From Arthrobacter sp. Soil782 (GTDB lineage Bacteria > Actinomycetota > Actinomycetes > Actinomycetales > Micrococcaceae): a stretch of DNA of 64,000 nt. The notes below the pieces were generated by a model. The model saw only the letters and a program-made list of their open reading frames with translations, was not told where the DNA came from and made no database searches. The position numbers were made by a program, and so were the translations under genes. Positions 52,629 through 60,998 of this stretch are shown here, one piece after another. Positions within the stretch are counted from its first letter, which is position 1. Every line of letters starts with the position of its first letter. The stretch spans positions 372,001 to 436,000 of the forward strand of contig NZ_LMSO01000001.1 of assembly GCF_001428435.1 (NCBI RefSeq). Direction: 5' to 3'.

Positions 52629-54464
52629 ATGACCCACGACATCATTGACGGCAACGGGAGCAACGATCCAACGGAATCCGCTCGCGGACCGGTGCTCGAA
52701 GTTCGAAACCTCAGCGTCGACTTCGGGGTGGAAAAGGAATGGGTCCCGGCGGCCATTGACCTGAGTTACTACGTGAACGCAGGTGAAGTGCTTGCGATCG
52801 TCGGGGAGTCAGGGTCAGGCAAAAGCGCAAGCTCGATGGCGCTTCTCGGCCTCCTGCCCAGCAACAGCCGTGTCACCGGAGAGGTGATACTGAACGGCAG
52901 GTCAATCCTCAATCTTTCCCCGGGGAAGATGAGGGAGGTGCGCGGCAACGATGTCGCGGTCATCTTCCAGGAGCCGATGACCGCGCTGAACCCCGTGTAC
53001 ACGGTCGGGTTCCAGATCGTGGAGACTCTGCGTCTGCACAACGCAATCTCGCCCGATGAGGCGAGGGAGCGCGCCCTCAAACTGCTGGACATGGTGGAGC
53101 TCCCTGATCCCGAGAAAGCCTTCCGTTCCTACCCCCACCAGCTCTCCGGGGGGCAGCGGCAGCGCGCCATGATCGCCCAGTCACTCTCGTGTGATCCCAA
53201 GCTCCTCATCGCAGATGAGCCCACCACCGCACTCGACGTGACAGTCCAGGCCGAAATCCTCGACCTGATGCGCAACCTGCGCAACAAGCTCGACAGCGCC
53301 ATTGTGCTCATCACCCACGACATGGGAGTTGTCGCCGACCTCGCAGACCGGATTGCCGTCATGCGTCAGGGCGTCATTGTGGAATCAGGCACGGCAGAGA
53401 AGATTTTCAGCCGGCCCGAACATCCCTACACCCAGGATCTGCTCGCAGCTGTACCACATCTGGGTCAGGGAGCAGAGGGCGGCGGTGACGACGTCGACAT
53501 CACCGCGGCCCTTGCAGCAGCAACCAAATCGGAGCTGGCCGGAGTAGACGCTGAAGAGCTTCAGCGCCGGGAGCGGGTTGTCCTCCAGGGTCTGGAGAAG
53601 GAAGTTCAGGCAGAGCGGGAGAGCAGGGGAGAAGCAGTACTCGACCTGGTGAATGTGGTCATCGAGTACCCCAAGCAGGGCCGGGTTCCGGCCTTCCGTG
53701 CGGTTGAAAACGCAACCTTGAGCATCCGTCCAGGCGAAGTCATGGGGCTGGTGGGGGAGTCCGGATCGGGCAAGACCACCATCGGGCGCGCAGCGGTCGG
53801 GCTCCTTCCCGTTGCCGAAGGAGCGCTCAAAGTCGTGGGTACTGACATCTCCGGTCTCAAGCCCACCTCCCGGGAACTCGGCGCAGTTCGGCGCAGCGTC
53901 GGCATGGTGTTCCAGGATCCGTCCTCGTCGCTGAACCCCCGGCTGCCCATCGGTGAAAGCATCGGCGAACCGATGTTCCTCGCCGGAGAAGCCAAGGGCT
54001 CCGACTTGCAGAAGCGCATCGAGACACTGCTCGACCAGGTGGAGCTTCCGCGTGCCTACCGGAACCGCTACCCACACGAGCTCTCGGGTGGGCAGAAGCA
54101 GCGCGTCGGCATTGCGCGCGCGCTGTCGCTGAAGCCCAAGCTCATGGTTGCTGACGAGCCCACGTCCGCGCTGGACGTGTCCGTCCAGGCCAAGGTGCTA
54201 GAGCTCTTCCAGAACCTTCAGAAGGAAATGGGTTTTGCCTGCCTGTTCGTCACCCACGATCTCGCGGTGGTGGACGTTCTCGCCGACCATATCTGCGTGA
54301 TGCGGCGCGGCAGGATCGTCGAGCAGGGTACCCGCGACCAGATTCTGCGCAACCCCCAGGATCCCTACACGCAGCGGCTCCTTGCGGCTGTGCCGCTGCC
54401 GGATCCGGAGAAGCAGCGCGAGCGACGTGAGCTGCGCGCACAGCTTCTGGCGTCGGCCGAGTAG
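52629..54464 (+). CDS. Fused double ABC ATPase (DppD-DppF type)
   Basis: 611 aa with two nucleotide-binding domains that are separate subunits in many bacteria. Walker A at about 58-66 (GESGSGKSAS) and about 376 (GESGSGKTT); signatures LSGGQRQRAMIAQ (about 171) and LSGGQKQRVGIARAL (about 484); both Walker B boxes intact. The C-terminal parts carry the oligopeptide-type extensions. Energises the permeases at 49278-51838. Ends before a terminator. Confidence 0.95.
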   Translation: MTHDIIDGNGSNDPTESARGPVLEVRNLSVDFGVEKEWVPAAIDLSYYVNAGEVLAIVGESGSGKSASSMALLGLLPSNSRVTGEVILNGRSILNLSPGKMREVRGNDVAVIFQEPMTALNPVYTVGFQIVETLRLHNAISPDEARERALKLLDMVELPDPEKAFRSYPHQLSGGQRQRAMIAQSLSCDPKLLIADEPTTALDVTVQAEILDLMRNLRNKLDSAIVLITHDMGVVADLADRIAVMRQGVIVESGTAEKIFSRPEHPYTQDLLAAVPHLGQGAEGGGDDVDITAALAAATKSELAGVDAEELQRRERVVLQGLEKEVQAERESRGEAVLDLVNVVIEYPKQGRVPAFRAVENATLSIRPGEVMGLVGESGSGKTTIGRAAVGLLPVAEGALKVVGTDISGLKPTSRELGAVRRSVGMVFQDPSSSLNPRLPIGESIGEPMFLAGEAKGSDLQKRIETLLDQVELPRAYRNRYPHELSGGQKQRVGIARALSLKPKLMVADEPTSALDVSVQAKVLELFQNLQKEMGFACLFVTHDLAVVDVLADHICVMRRGRIVEQGTRDQILRNPQDPYTQRLLAAVPLPDPEKQRERRELRAQLLASAE

Positions 54465-54482
54465 CCAGCTTCCACGAGCGAT

Positions 54483-54510
54483 GACGGCGCCCGCTGCGGT
54501 GGGTGCCGTC
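54483..54510 (+). terminator. Terminator after the fused ATPase
   Basis: Arms GACGGCGCCC and GGGTGCCGTC pair except for one G-U, with an 8-nt loop, followed by GTCGTCGTTT. It begins 18 nt after the stop. Confidence 0.75.
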
Positions 54511-54649
54511 GTCGTCGTTTAATGTGCCCGTTAGGCCATCTTTTGCCTAGCGCTTAGACTGGTAGTAGTGCGCGCTGTGCTGCCCGCTTCCATATCCTCC
54601 GGCACCTCCGCAATCCCGACGAAATCCCCGACGAAACGAGTCATTCCGC

Positions 54650-56566
54650 ATGTCTGTATCCACGAGCAACACTGCAATCCGCAGTGACCTTCGCAACGTT
54701 GCCATCGTGGCGCACGTAGACCATGGCAAGACGACGCTCGTTGACGCGATGCTGAGGCAGACCAATTCCTTCGCCGCCCACAACCATCTTGAGGACCGGG
54801 TCATGGACTCGGGAGACCTGGAGCGCGAAAAAGGCATCACCATCCTCGCCAAGAACACCACCGTGTTCTACGACGGTCCATCGGCTGAGGGCGAAACAAT
54901 CACCATCAACGTCATTGACACGCCCGGCCACGCTGACTTCGGCGGCGAGGTTGAGCGCGGACTGTCAATGGTAGACGGCGTGGTCCTGCTCGTTGATGCG
55001 TCCGAGGGCCCGCTGCCGCAGACCCGCTTCGTGCTGCGCAAGGCGCTGGCCGCGAAGCTGCCGGTTGTCCTGCTGGTCAACAAGACCGACCGTCCTGACT
55101 CCCGCATCGACGAAGTAGTCAGCGAGTCCATGGATTTGCTGCTCGGCCTTGCTTCGGACCTGGCCGATGAGGTTCCGGATCTCGACCTTGACCTCGTGCT
55201 CAATGTTCCTGTGGTCTACGCCGCAGCGCGAGCTGGAGCGGCGTCTCTGGAGCAGCCGGCAGACGGCACCGTCCCGGAGAATGACAATCTTGAGCCGCTC
55301 TTCAAGACCATCATCGACCACATCCCCGCGCCGCGGTACAACCCGGAGGGCGTCCTGCAGGCTCACGTCACCAACCTGGATGCCTCGCCGTTCCTTGGCC
55401 GCCTCGCTCTGCTCCGTATCTTCAACGGGACGCTCCGCAAGGGCCAGCAGGTAGCCTGGGCCCGCCAGAACGGTGAACTGAAGACCGTCAAGATCACCGA
55501 GCTGCTCGCCACCAAGGCCCTGGACCGCGTCCCCACCGAATCCGCTGGACCGGGAGAGATTGTTGCTGTCGCCGGTATCGAGGACATCACCATCGGTGAA
55601 ACCCTGACCGACGTCAACAACCCGCAGCCCCTTCCGCTGATCACCGTGGATGATCCGGCCATCTCCGTCACCATCGGTATCAACACCTCGCCGCTGGCCG
55701 GGAAGGTCAAGGGCGCAAAGGTCACCGCGCGCCAAGTAAAGGACAGGCTTGATAAGGAACTGATCGGCAACGTATCGCTGAACGTTCTGCCCACCGCCCG
55801 CCCGGATGCCTGGGAAGTCCAGGGACGTGGAGAGCTGGCGCTGGCCATTCTTGTGGAGCAGATGCGCCGCGAAGGTTTTGAGCTGACGGTCGGCAAGCCA
55901 CAGGTTGTTACCCGGACTGTTGACGGGAAAATCCATGAGCCCATGGAGCACATGACTATCGACGTTCCCGAAGAGTACCTTGGCGGTGTCACCCAGCTGA
56001 TGGCGGCACGCAAGGGTCGTATGACCAACATGTCCAACCACGGCACCGGTTGGGTTCGGATGGAGTTCATCGTTCCCGCCCGGGGGCTCATTGGTTTCCG
56101 TACCAAGTTCCTGACGGACACCCGCGGCGCTGGAATCGCTTCCTCCTACTCCGAGGGCTACGAGCCGTGGGCAGGGGACATCGAGTACCGCACCAACGGA
56201 TCGATGATCGCGGACCGCGCCGGGGTGGTCACCCCGTTCGCCATGATCAACCTGCAGGAACGCGGTTCCTTCTTTGTGCAGCCGACCTCCGAGGTGTACC
56301 AGGGCATGATCGTCGGCGAGAACTCCCGCGCCGATGACATGGAAGTGAACATCACCAAGGAAAAGAAGCTCACCAACATGCGTGCCGCTTCCTCCGATAC
56401 CTTCGAGAACCTGACGCCTCCCCGCAATCTCACGCTCGAGGAATCACTCGAATTCGCGCGGGAAGACGAGTGCGTCGAGGTGACTCCGGAGTCCATCCGC
56501 ATCCGCAAGGTGGTTCTCGATCCCAACGAGCGCATGCGCGCTGCCCGTTCCCGCGCCCGCGCCTAG
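54650..56566 (+). CDS. typA: Ribosome-associated translational GTPase TypA/BipA
   Basis: 638 aa. EF-G-like GTPase: G1 AHVDHGKTTLVD (about residues 21-32), G2 region EKGITILAKNT, G3 DTPGHADFGGEVER, G4 NKTDRP. The TypA-specific C-terminal domain ends in RIRKVVLDPNERMRAARS. Acts on the ribosome in stress and cold growth. No clear Shine-Dalgarno precedes its ATG; TAGACT and TAGTAG are possible -10 boxes 70-80 nt upstream. Confidence 0.97.
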   Translation: MSVSTSNTAIRSDLRNVAIVAHVDHGKTTLVDAMLRQTNSFAAHNHLEDRVMDSGDLEREKGITILAKNTTVFYDGPSAEGETITINVIDTPGHADFGGEVERGLSMVDGVVLLVDASEGPLPQTRFVLRKALAAKLPVVLLVNKTDRPDSRIDEVVSESMDLLLGLASDLADEVPDLDLDLVLNVPVVYAAARAGAASLEQPADGTVPENDNLEPLFKTIIDHIPAPRYNPEGVLQAHVTNLDASPFLGRLALLRIFNGTLRKGQQVAWARQNGELKTVKITELLATKALDRVPTESAGPGEIVAVAGIEDITIGETLTDVNNPQPLPLITVDDPAISVTIGINTSPLAGKVKGAKVTARQVKDRLDKELIGNVSLNVLPTARPDAWEVQGRGELALAILVEQMRREGFELTVGKPQVVTRTVDGKIHEPMEHMTIDVPEEYLGGVTQLMAARKGRMTNMSNHGTGWVRMEFIVPARGLIGFRTKFLTDTRGAGIASSYSEGYEPWAGDIEYRTNGSMIADRAGVVTPFAMINLQERGSFFVQPTSEVYQGMIVGENSRADDMEVNITKEKKLTNMRAASSDTFENLTPPRNLTLEESLEFAREDECVEVTPESIRIRKVVLDPNERMRAARSRARA

Positions 56567-56578
56567 CAGGGTAGGCAG

Positions 56579-57079
56579 TTGCCGGCTCCCGGCATGCAGG
56601 TGAACAAACAGAAGGACGACGACGGCGCCAATCCGGCCGCCGTCGTCGTTCCTTCTGCCCGTAGCGGCGACCGCCCGCGCGGAGTCCTGGCCTCCGTCCT
56701 TGGCGGCTCACTTGCGGCTGTGCTTGGCACCGCGCTTCATGCCCATATCTGGTACGTGAACGGTGTCGGGATTCCGGCCGGTGCGCTTGCCTCTGTAGTG
56801 CTTGCTACCAGTATTGCCGTGTTCGTTGCCGTGGCTGCCCGCAGCATCTTTTTCGCAGCCCTGACCGGAGTAGTCGCGTACATCCTGGTGGGGCTCGCGG
56901 CTTCTTTTTCCGCCGGTGCCCTTATCGCTGCCGGCGTTGAGGTGGAGGGCGCGCTTCCGCCTGTGGCCATTGCCGGCTATGTCTGGGTGATCGGACTGGC
57001 CGTCGGAACGGTTGCAGCCGTTGCCCTGTCCTGGTGGGCGTTGCGGCCCTCAGTCCGTCCTGGAGCCGACGCTTTGTAA
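56579..57079 (+). CDS. Hypothetical four-helix membrane protein
   Basis: A 166-aa frame. The start is uncertain: TTG at 56579, ATG at 56594 or GTG at 56600 are all possible. Four hydrophobic helices (about 36-56, 63-83, 86-110 and 125-150) form the core. An N-terminal charged run (QKDDDGANPAAVVVP) is coded by the two arms of the hairpin at 56610-56656. It is 12 nt after typA. No family is recognised. Confidence 0.7.
   Translation: MPAPGMQVNKQKDDDGANPAAVVVPSARSGDRPRGVLASVLGGSLAAVLGTALHAHIWYVNGVGIPAGALASVVLATSIAVFVAVAARSIFFAALTGVVAYILVGLAASFSAGALIAAGVEVEGALPPVAIAGYVWVIGLAVGTVAAVALSWWALRPSVRPGADAL
56610..56656 (+). terminator. Long hairpin inside the start of the gene after typA
   Basis: An 18-bp stem with a single bulged T: AGAAGG/CCTTCT continued by ACGACGACGGCG/CGCCGTCGTCGT, about 10-nt loop. 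It starts 43 nt after the typA stop, where its terminator would be expected. It also lies inside the next reading frame. There is no U-tract after it. Confidence 0.6.
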
Positions 57080-57099
57080 CGACTCTCTGTAGTACTGTC

Positions 57100-57594
57100 T
57101 CAGTCTGCGGTGCGGTCTATATGGTGGGCCAGCATAATGGAGGTCGCGGTGCCGTCCTCGTCCGATTCCCGCCGGGCGTATTCCTCGAACACGTGGCGAA
57201 TCTTCTCCATCATCTCGGCACGGTTGGTGTCATTGAGCCGCACTCCCAGACGCCACACGTCGATCTCCGAGGGGTTCAGCCCATCGATCTCCTGGAGGAA
57301 CGTCTCGACGAGTACAGGCGCCGCGTTGGGCATGCGGCTTCCCCACGATAATCCGGTGGCGCGATAGGGGATTTCCTTTGCGCCGCGATTGCCCGTCCGT
57401 GGCTCCTCGGCCTTCAAGAATTCGGTGGCGAGCAGGGTCCGCACATGGTGCAGCGCCGTGGCGGGGTTGAGATCCAACACATCGGCGATTTCCTTATTGG
57501 TGCGTGCCTTATGCAGGCAGAGCCGGAGGATCCTGAGCCGGACGGGGGAGCTCAGCGCCCTGCCGCGTGCCTGGACGTCCTCATCAGTTTCCAT
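57100..57594 (-). CDS. ArsR-type helix-turn-helix regulator
   Basis: 164 aa from the ATG at 57594, which has a TATGCT box 6 nt upstream; an ATG 4 codons earlier is the alternative. The winged-helix domain reads RALSSPVRLRILRLCLHKARTNKEIADVL, then ALHHVRTLL. The C-terminal half is helical and acidic. Probable repressor; an inverted repeat lies upstream at 57626-57643. Convergent with the membrane gene at 57079. Confidence 0.88.
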   Translation of the reverse strand: METDEDVQARGRALSSPVRLRILRLCLHKARTNKEIADVLDLNPATALHHVRTLLATEFLKAEEPRTGNRGAKEIPYRATGLSWGSRMPNAAPVLVETFLQEIDGLNPSEIDVWRLGVRLNDTNRAEMMEKIRHVFEEYARRESDEDGTATSIMLAHHIDRTAD

Positions 57595-57625
57595 GATTTC
57601 CAGCATACGTCAGCAGGCGCTTACT

Positions 57626-57643
57626 GATTGAATTTAGTCAATC
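57626..57643. promoter_or_regulatory. Inverted repeat upstream of the ArsR-type gene
   Basis: GATTGA and TCAATC, a perfect 6-bp inverted repeat with a 6-nt AT-rich spacer (ATTTAG), 32-49 nt before the regulator ATG at 57594. It overlaps the expected -35 region. An autoregulatory operator is likely. Confidence 0.5.
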
Positions 57644-57650
57644 GCGAGGT

Positions 57651-57899
57651 TCACCCTACTGTGGGAGTTCTCGGACCGCGCCGCGGAGGTGGGGGAGGCA
57701 CCGGTTTGGCCGCCGTCACGGCAGTCAGCGGAACGACGACGTCCCCGCGCCTTCCTGAAATGGTGCAGGACAGATCGTCCCGTGCAGCCAGGTTGCCGAG
57801 TGCATCGGTGAGGCCGTCTTCGATCCGATACCGGACAACAACGCGGGTTCCCAACGGCAGGGAAGTCAGCAGGTGTGCGGCGGAGCTGGACATGGGCAT
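57651..57899 (-). CDS. Small SH3-like domain protein
   Basis: 82 aa. SLPLGTRVVVRYRIEDG... then RGDVVVPLTAVTAAKPVPPPPPRR reads as the beta-barrel that forms the N-terminal part of certain actinobacterial GNAT proteins. Here the frame stops after the Pro/Arg linker, with no acetyltransferase domain following in any nearby frame. Divergent from the ferredoxin gene across 116 nt. Confidence 0.72.
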   Translation of the reverse strand: MPMSSSAAHLLTSLPLGTRVVVRYRIEDGLTDALGNLAARDDLSCTISGRRGDVVVPLTAVTAAKPVPPPPPRRGPRTPTVG

Positions 57900-58015
57900 A
57901 GCCTGTCATATTACGGCGGGCGCCGGTCGATGCCGGTCCCAACTCCTGTTGCGTTAAGCTGGAAGAGCGACACAGAGCCGTCAACGGCACCAGAATCCTA
58001 GGGAAGGCGCGGGAA

Positions 58016-58342
58016 GTGACCTACGTAATCGCACAGCCGTGCGTGGATGTGAAAGACAAGGCCTGCATTGAGGAATGCCCGGTTGATTGCATCTATGAAG
58101 GTGAACGCTCGCTGTACATCCACCCGGATGAGTGCGTGGACTGTGGGGCGTGCGAGCCGGTGTGCCCGGTCGAGGCGATCTACTACGAAGACGACACCCC
58201 CGATGAGTGGGCCGAGTACTACAAGGCCAACGTCGAGTTCTTTGATGATCTCGGGTCGCCGGGCGGCGCCGCCAAGCTTGGCAACACCGGGAAGGATCAC
58301 CCGATCATCGCGGCCCTGCCGCCGCAGAACCAGGAAGCGTGA
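58016..58342 (+). CDS. fdxA: 7Fe ferredoxin
   Basis: 108 aa. Cluster ligands in CVDVKDKACIEECPVDC and CVDCGACEPVCPVEAI; the spacing (an eight-residue gap in the first set) is that of actinobacterial 7Fe (3Fe-4S plus 4Fe-4S) FdxA. The acidic C-terminus is typical. GTG start with GGGAA upstream. Transfers electrons to cytochromes P450 or other partners. Followed 7 nt later by dapC. Confidence 0.96.
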   Translation: MTYVIAQPCVDVKDKACIEECPVDCIYEGERSLYIHPDECVDCGACEPVCPVEAIYYEDDTPDEWAEYYKANVEFFDDLGSPGGAAKLGNTGKDHPIIAALPPQNQEA

Positions 58343-58349
58343 CGTTAGC

Positions 58350-59489
58350 GTGACACCCAACCGGGCCTTCGGGCTCGACCTCCCGGACTACCCCTGGGAT
58401 GCCATGGCACCCTATGTCGAGGAAGCCCGGAAGCATCCGGACGGGGCCGTCAACCTTTCGATCGGAACTCCCGTAGATCCCACGCCGGAGGTCGTCCAGC
58501 GTGCGCTCCGCGACGCATCGAATGCGCCCGGATACCCCACCACTCACGGCACGATCGAGCTGAGGGAAGCAATCAGCGAGTGGTACCGCCGTCGTCGTTC
58601 TGTTGTCGGTCTTGATCCGGCAGATATTTTGCCAACGGTGGGTTCCAAGGAGCTTGTTGCGTGGCTGCCCACGCTGCTGGGGCTGGGAGCGGGCGATGTC
58701 GTTGTGCGTCCCACGGTTGCCTATCCCACCTATGACATGGGAGCCCATTTCGCCGGCGCAACACCGGTGGCCGCGGACTCGCTGGCCGAACTGGATCCGG
58801 GCACGCGGGCGCGGGTGCGGCTGGTCTGGATCAACTCGCCGTCAAATCCCACCGGCGCGGTCCAGGACGTTGAAGCGCTTCGCGCCGTTGTCGACGAAGC
58901 CCGCGCACTGGGTGCCATGGTTGCCTCCGATGAGTGTTACGCCGAACTGGGCTGGGGCGTCTGGGACCCGGCCGAGGGCGGGAACGCGGTGCCCAGCATC
59001 CTCGATGAACGCGTCAGCGGAGGGTCCCTTGATCAGCTGCTGTCCGTGTATTCATTGAGCAAGCAGTCCAACCTTGCCGGATATCGGGCCGCGTTCGTGG
59101 CCGGTGACAGCGCGGTGCTGGCTAACCTCGTCAACTCGCGGAAGCATGCGGGAATGATCGTGCCGTTTCCTATTCAGGAAGCTATGCGCGCCGCACTCGC
59201 GGATGACATGCACGTCGCGGCGCAGAAAGACCTGTACCGAGCGCGGCGAAACCAACTGATACCGGCACTCGAGGCGTTCGGGCTGACCATATCCTTGTCC
59301 GATGCCGGCCTCTACCTGTGGGCCACGGCGGGGGAGAACACCTGGCTGACGGTGAAGCGGTTCGCGGAGCTGGGGATCATCGTTGGTCCCGGCACGTTCT
59401 ACGGTGACGCCGGGAACGGGTTCGTCCGAGTGGCGCTCACGGGTGCGGATGAGCGGGTCGCTGCCGCGGCTGCCCGGCTCAGCATGTGA
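58350..59489 (+). CDS. dapC: Succinyldiaminopimelate transaminase
   Basis: 379 aa from the GTG at 58350; the longer open frame overlaps fdxA and is not coding. Class I PLP aminotransferase. NLSIGTPVDPTPEVVQ lies near the start, WINSPSNPTGAVQD binds cofactor, and the Schiff-base Lys is in SLSKQSNLAGYRAAFV. The fdxA-dapC order is characteristic of actinobacteria. Lysine and peptidoglycan synthesis; a dapD fragment is 4 kb away. Confidence 0.94.
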   Translation: MTPNRAFGLDLPDYPWDAMAPYVEEARKHPDGAVNLSIGTPVDPTPEVVQRALRDASNAPGYPTTHGTIELREAISEWYRRRRSVVGLDPADILPTVGSKELVAWLPTLLGLGAGDVVVRPTVAYPTYDMGAHFAGATPVAADSLAELDPGTRARVRLVWINSPSNPTGAVQDVEALRAVVDEARALGAMVASDECYAELGWGVWDPAEGGNAVPSILDERVSGGSLDQLLSVYSLSKQSNLAGYRAAFVAGDSAVLANLVNSRKHAGMIVPFPIQEAMRAALADDMHVAAQKDLYRARRNQLIPALEAFGLTISLSDAGLYLWATAGENTWLTVKRFAELGIIVGPGTFYGDAGNGFVRVALTGADERVAAAAARLSM

Positions 59490-59620
59490 GAGCGTGTTGC
59501 TATTGCACAACAACGCCGCAACCGATTAGTGCTGAAGGCGTTTGTGCCGGTAGCGTTTTAGCTGACTGAGCTGATCCAGCAATTTCGCATGCTTTTCCAT
59601 AAGCTCCACAAGGAGAGTCA

Positions 59621-60904
59621 ATGACTGAGCACAACGGCGCCTCACTCCAGTATGACGGAGGAAGCTTGAACCTTCCGCTGATCCAGGCGGCAGAGGGCAA
59701 CCACGGGTACGATGTCTCGAAGCTGCTCAAGCAGACCGGTGCCGTTACCTTCGATCCCGGCTTCATGAACACCGCGGCCACCACCTCAGCAATCACGTAC
59801 ATCGACGGCGATCAGGGCATCCTGCGCTACCGCGGCTACCCCATCGACCAGCTCGCCCAGCATTCGAGTTTCCTTGAGGTTTCCTACCTGCTCATCTATG
59901 GGAACCTGCCAACACCGACTGAGCTCGCCGCCTTCGACAACCGCATTCGCAGGCACACCCTTCTGCACGAGGAGCTCAAGGGCTTCTTCGGCGGATTCCC
60001 GCGGGATGCCCACCCGATGCCGGTGCTGTCCTCAGCCGTCTCGGCGCTGTCCACGTTCTACCAGGACTCCCTGGACCCGTTCGACGATGAGCAGGTGGAG
60101 CTGTCCACGTTCCGCCTGATGGCGAAGCTGCCGGTCATTGCCGCGTACGCGCACAAGAAGTCCATCGGCCAGCCGATGCTGTACCCGGACAACTCCATGA
60201 ACCTCGTGGAGAACTTCATGCGTTTGTGCTTCGGCCTCCCTGCCGAGCCCTATGATCTCGATCCCACCATGGTCAAGGCGCTGGACCTGCTGCTGATCCT
60301 TCATGCGGACCACGAGCAAAACTGCTCCACCTCCACCGTCCGCCTGGTGGGAAGCTCGAACGCCAATATGTTCGCTTCGATTTCCGCCGGCATCAACGCG
60401 CTATTCGGCCCGCTGCATGGCGGCGCCAATGAAGCCGTCCTGAACATGCTCCGGGAGATCAAGGCCAAGGGCATGCAGCCCGAGGACTTCATGGAGAAGG
60501 TCAAGAACAAGGAAGACGGCGTGAAGCTCATGGGCTTCGGGCACCGCGTCTACAAGAACTATGATCCGCGGGCCAAGATCGTCAAGGCCACCGCCCACGA
60601 CATCCTTTCAAAGCTCGGCGGCAACGACGAGCTTCTGGACATCGCAATGCGCCTCGAAGAGAAGGCCCTTGCTGATGACTACTTCATCGAGCGCAAGCTC
60701 TACCCGAACGTGGACTTCTACACCGGCCTCATCTACAAGGCGATGGGCTTCCCGGAGAAAATGTTCACCGTCCTCTTCGCGATCGGACGCCTGCCGGGGT
60801 GGATCGCGCAGTGGCGCGAAATGATGCAGGATCCGCAGACCAAGATCGGCCGTCCGCGCCAGCTGTACACGGGCGCCGGGGAGCGGCACTACCCGGCACG
60901 CTAG
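59621..60904 (+). CDS. gltA: Citrate synthase
   Basis: 427 aa, type II (hexameric) class. Conserved His segments are in SISAGINALFGPLHGGANEA and GFGHRVYKNYDPRAKIV; the catalytic Asp follows (DYFIERKLYPNVDFYTG). Entry of acetyl-CoA to the TCA cycle. A 131-nt upstream gap holds TTTAGCT-like -10 candidates. AAGGAG is 7 nt before the ATG. Confidence 0.97.
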   Translation: MTEHNGASLQYDGGSLNLPLIQAAEGNHGYDVSKLLKQTGAVTFDPGFMNTAATTSAITYIDGDQGILRYRGYPIDQLAQHSSFLEVSYLLIYGNLPTPTELAAFDNRIRRHTLLHEELKGFFGGFPRDAHPMPVLSSAVSALSTFYQDSLDPFDDEQVELSTFRLMAKLPVIAAYAHKKSIGQPMLYPDNSMNLVENFMRLCFGLPAEPYDLDPTMVKALDLLLILHADHEQNCSTSTVRLVGSSNANMFASISAGINALFGPLHGGANEAVLNMLREIKAKGMQPEDFMEKVKNKEDGVKLMGFGHRVYKNYDPRAKIVKATAHDILSKLGGNDELLDIAMRLEEKALADDYFIERKLYPNVDFYTGLIYKAMGFPEKMFTVLFAIGRLPGWIAQWREMMQDPQTKIGRPRQLYTGAGERHYPAR

Positions 60905-60923
60905 AAGTTCCAAATGCAGTAAC

Positions 60924-60978
60924 AGTACGACGACGGCCGGTCACCTCCGCAAGGAAGGTGACCGGCCGTCGTCGTACT
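60924..60978. terminator. Bidirectional terminator between gltA and galE
   Basis: A perfect 23-bp stem (one A-T pair added to 22 bp starting GTACGACGACGGCC) with a 9-nt loop (CCGCAAGGA). It lies between two convergent genes and can stop both. Confidence 0.92.
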
Positions 60979-60998
60979 TCACGTTGCCGTGGCCTTGG

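Noticed and set aside
58068..58349. N-terminal extension of the dapC frame inside the ferredoxin gene
   Set aside because: Composition is Arg/Ser-rich shadow of fdxA; the aminotransferase begins after the GTG at 58350.
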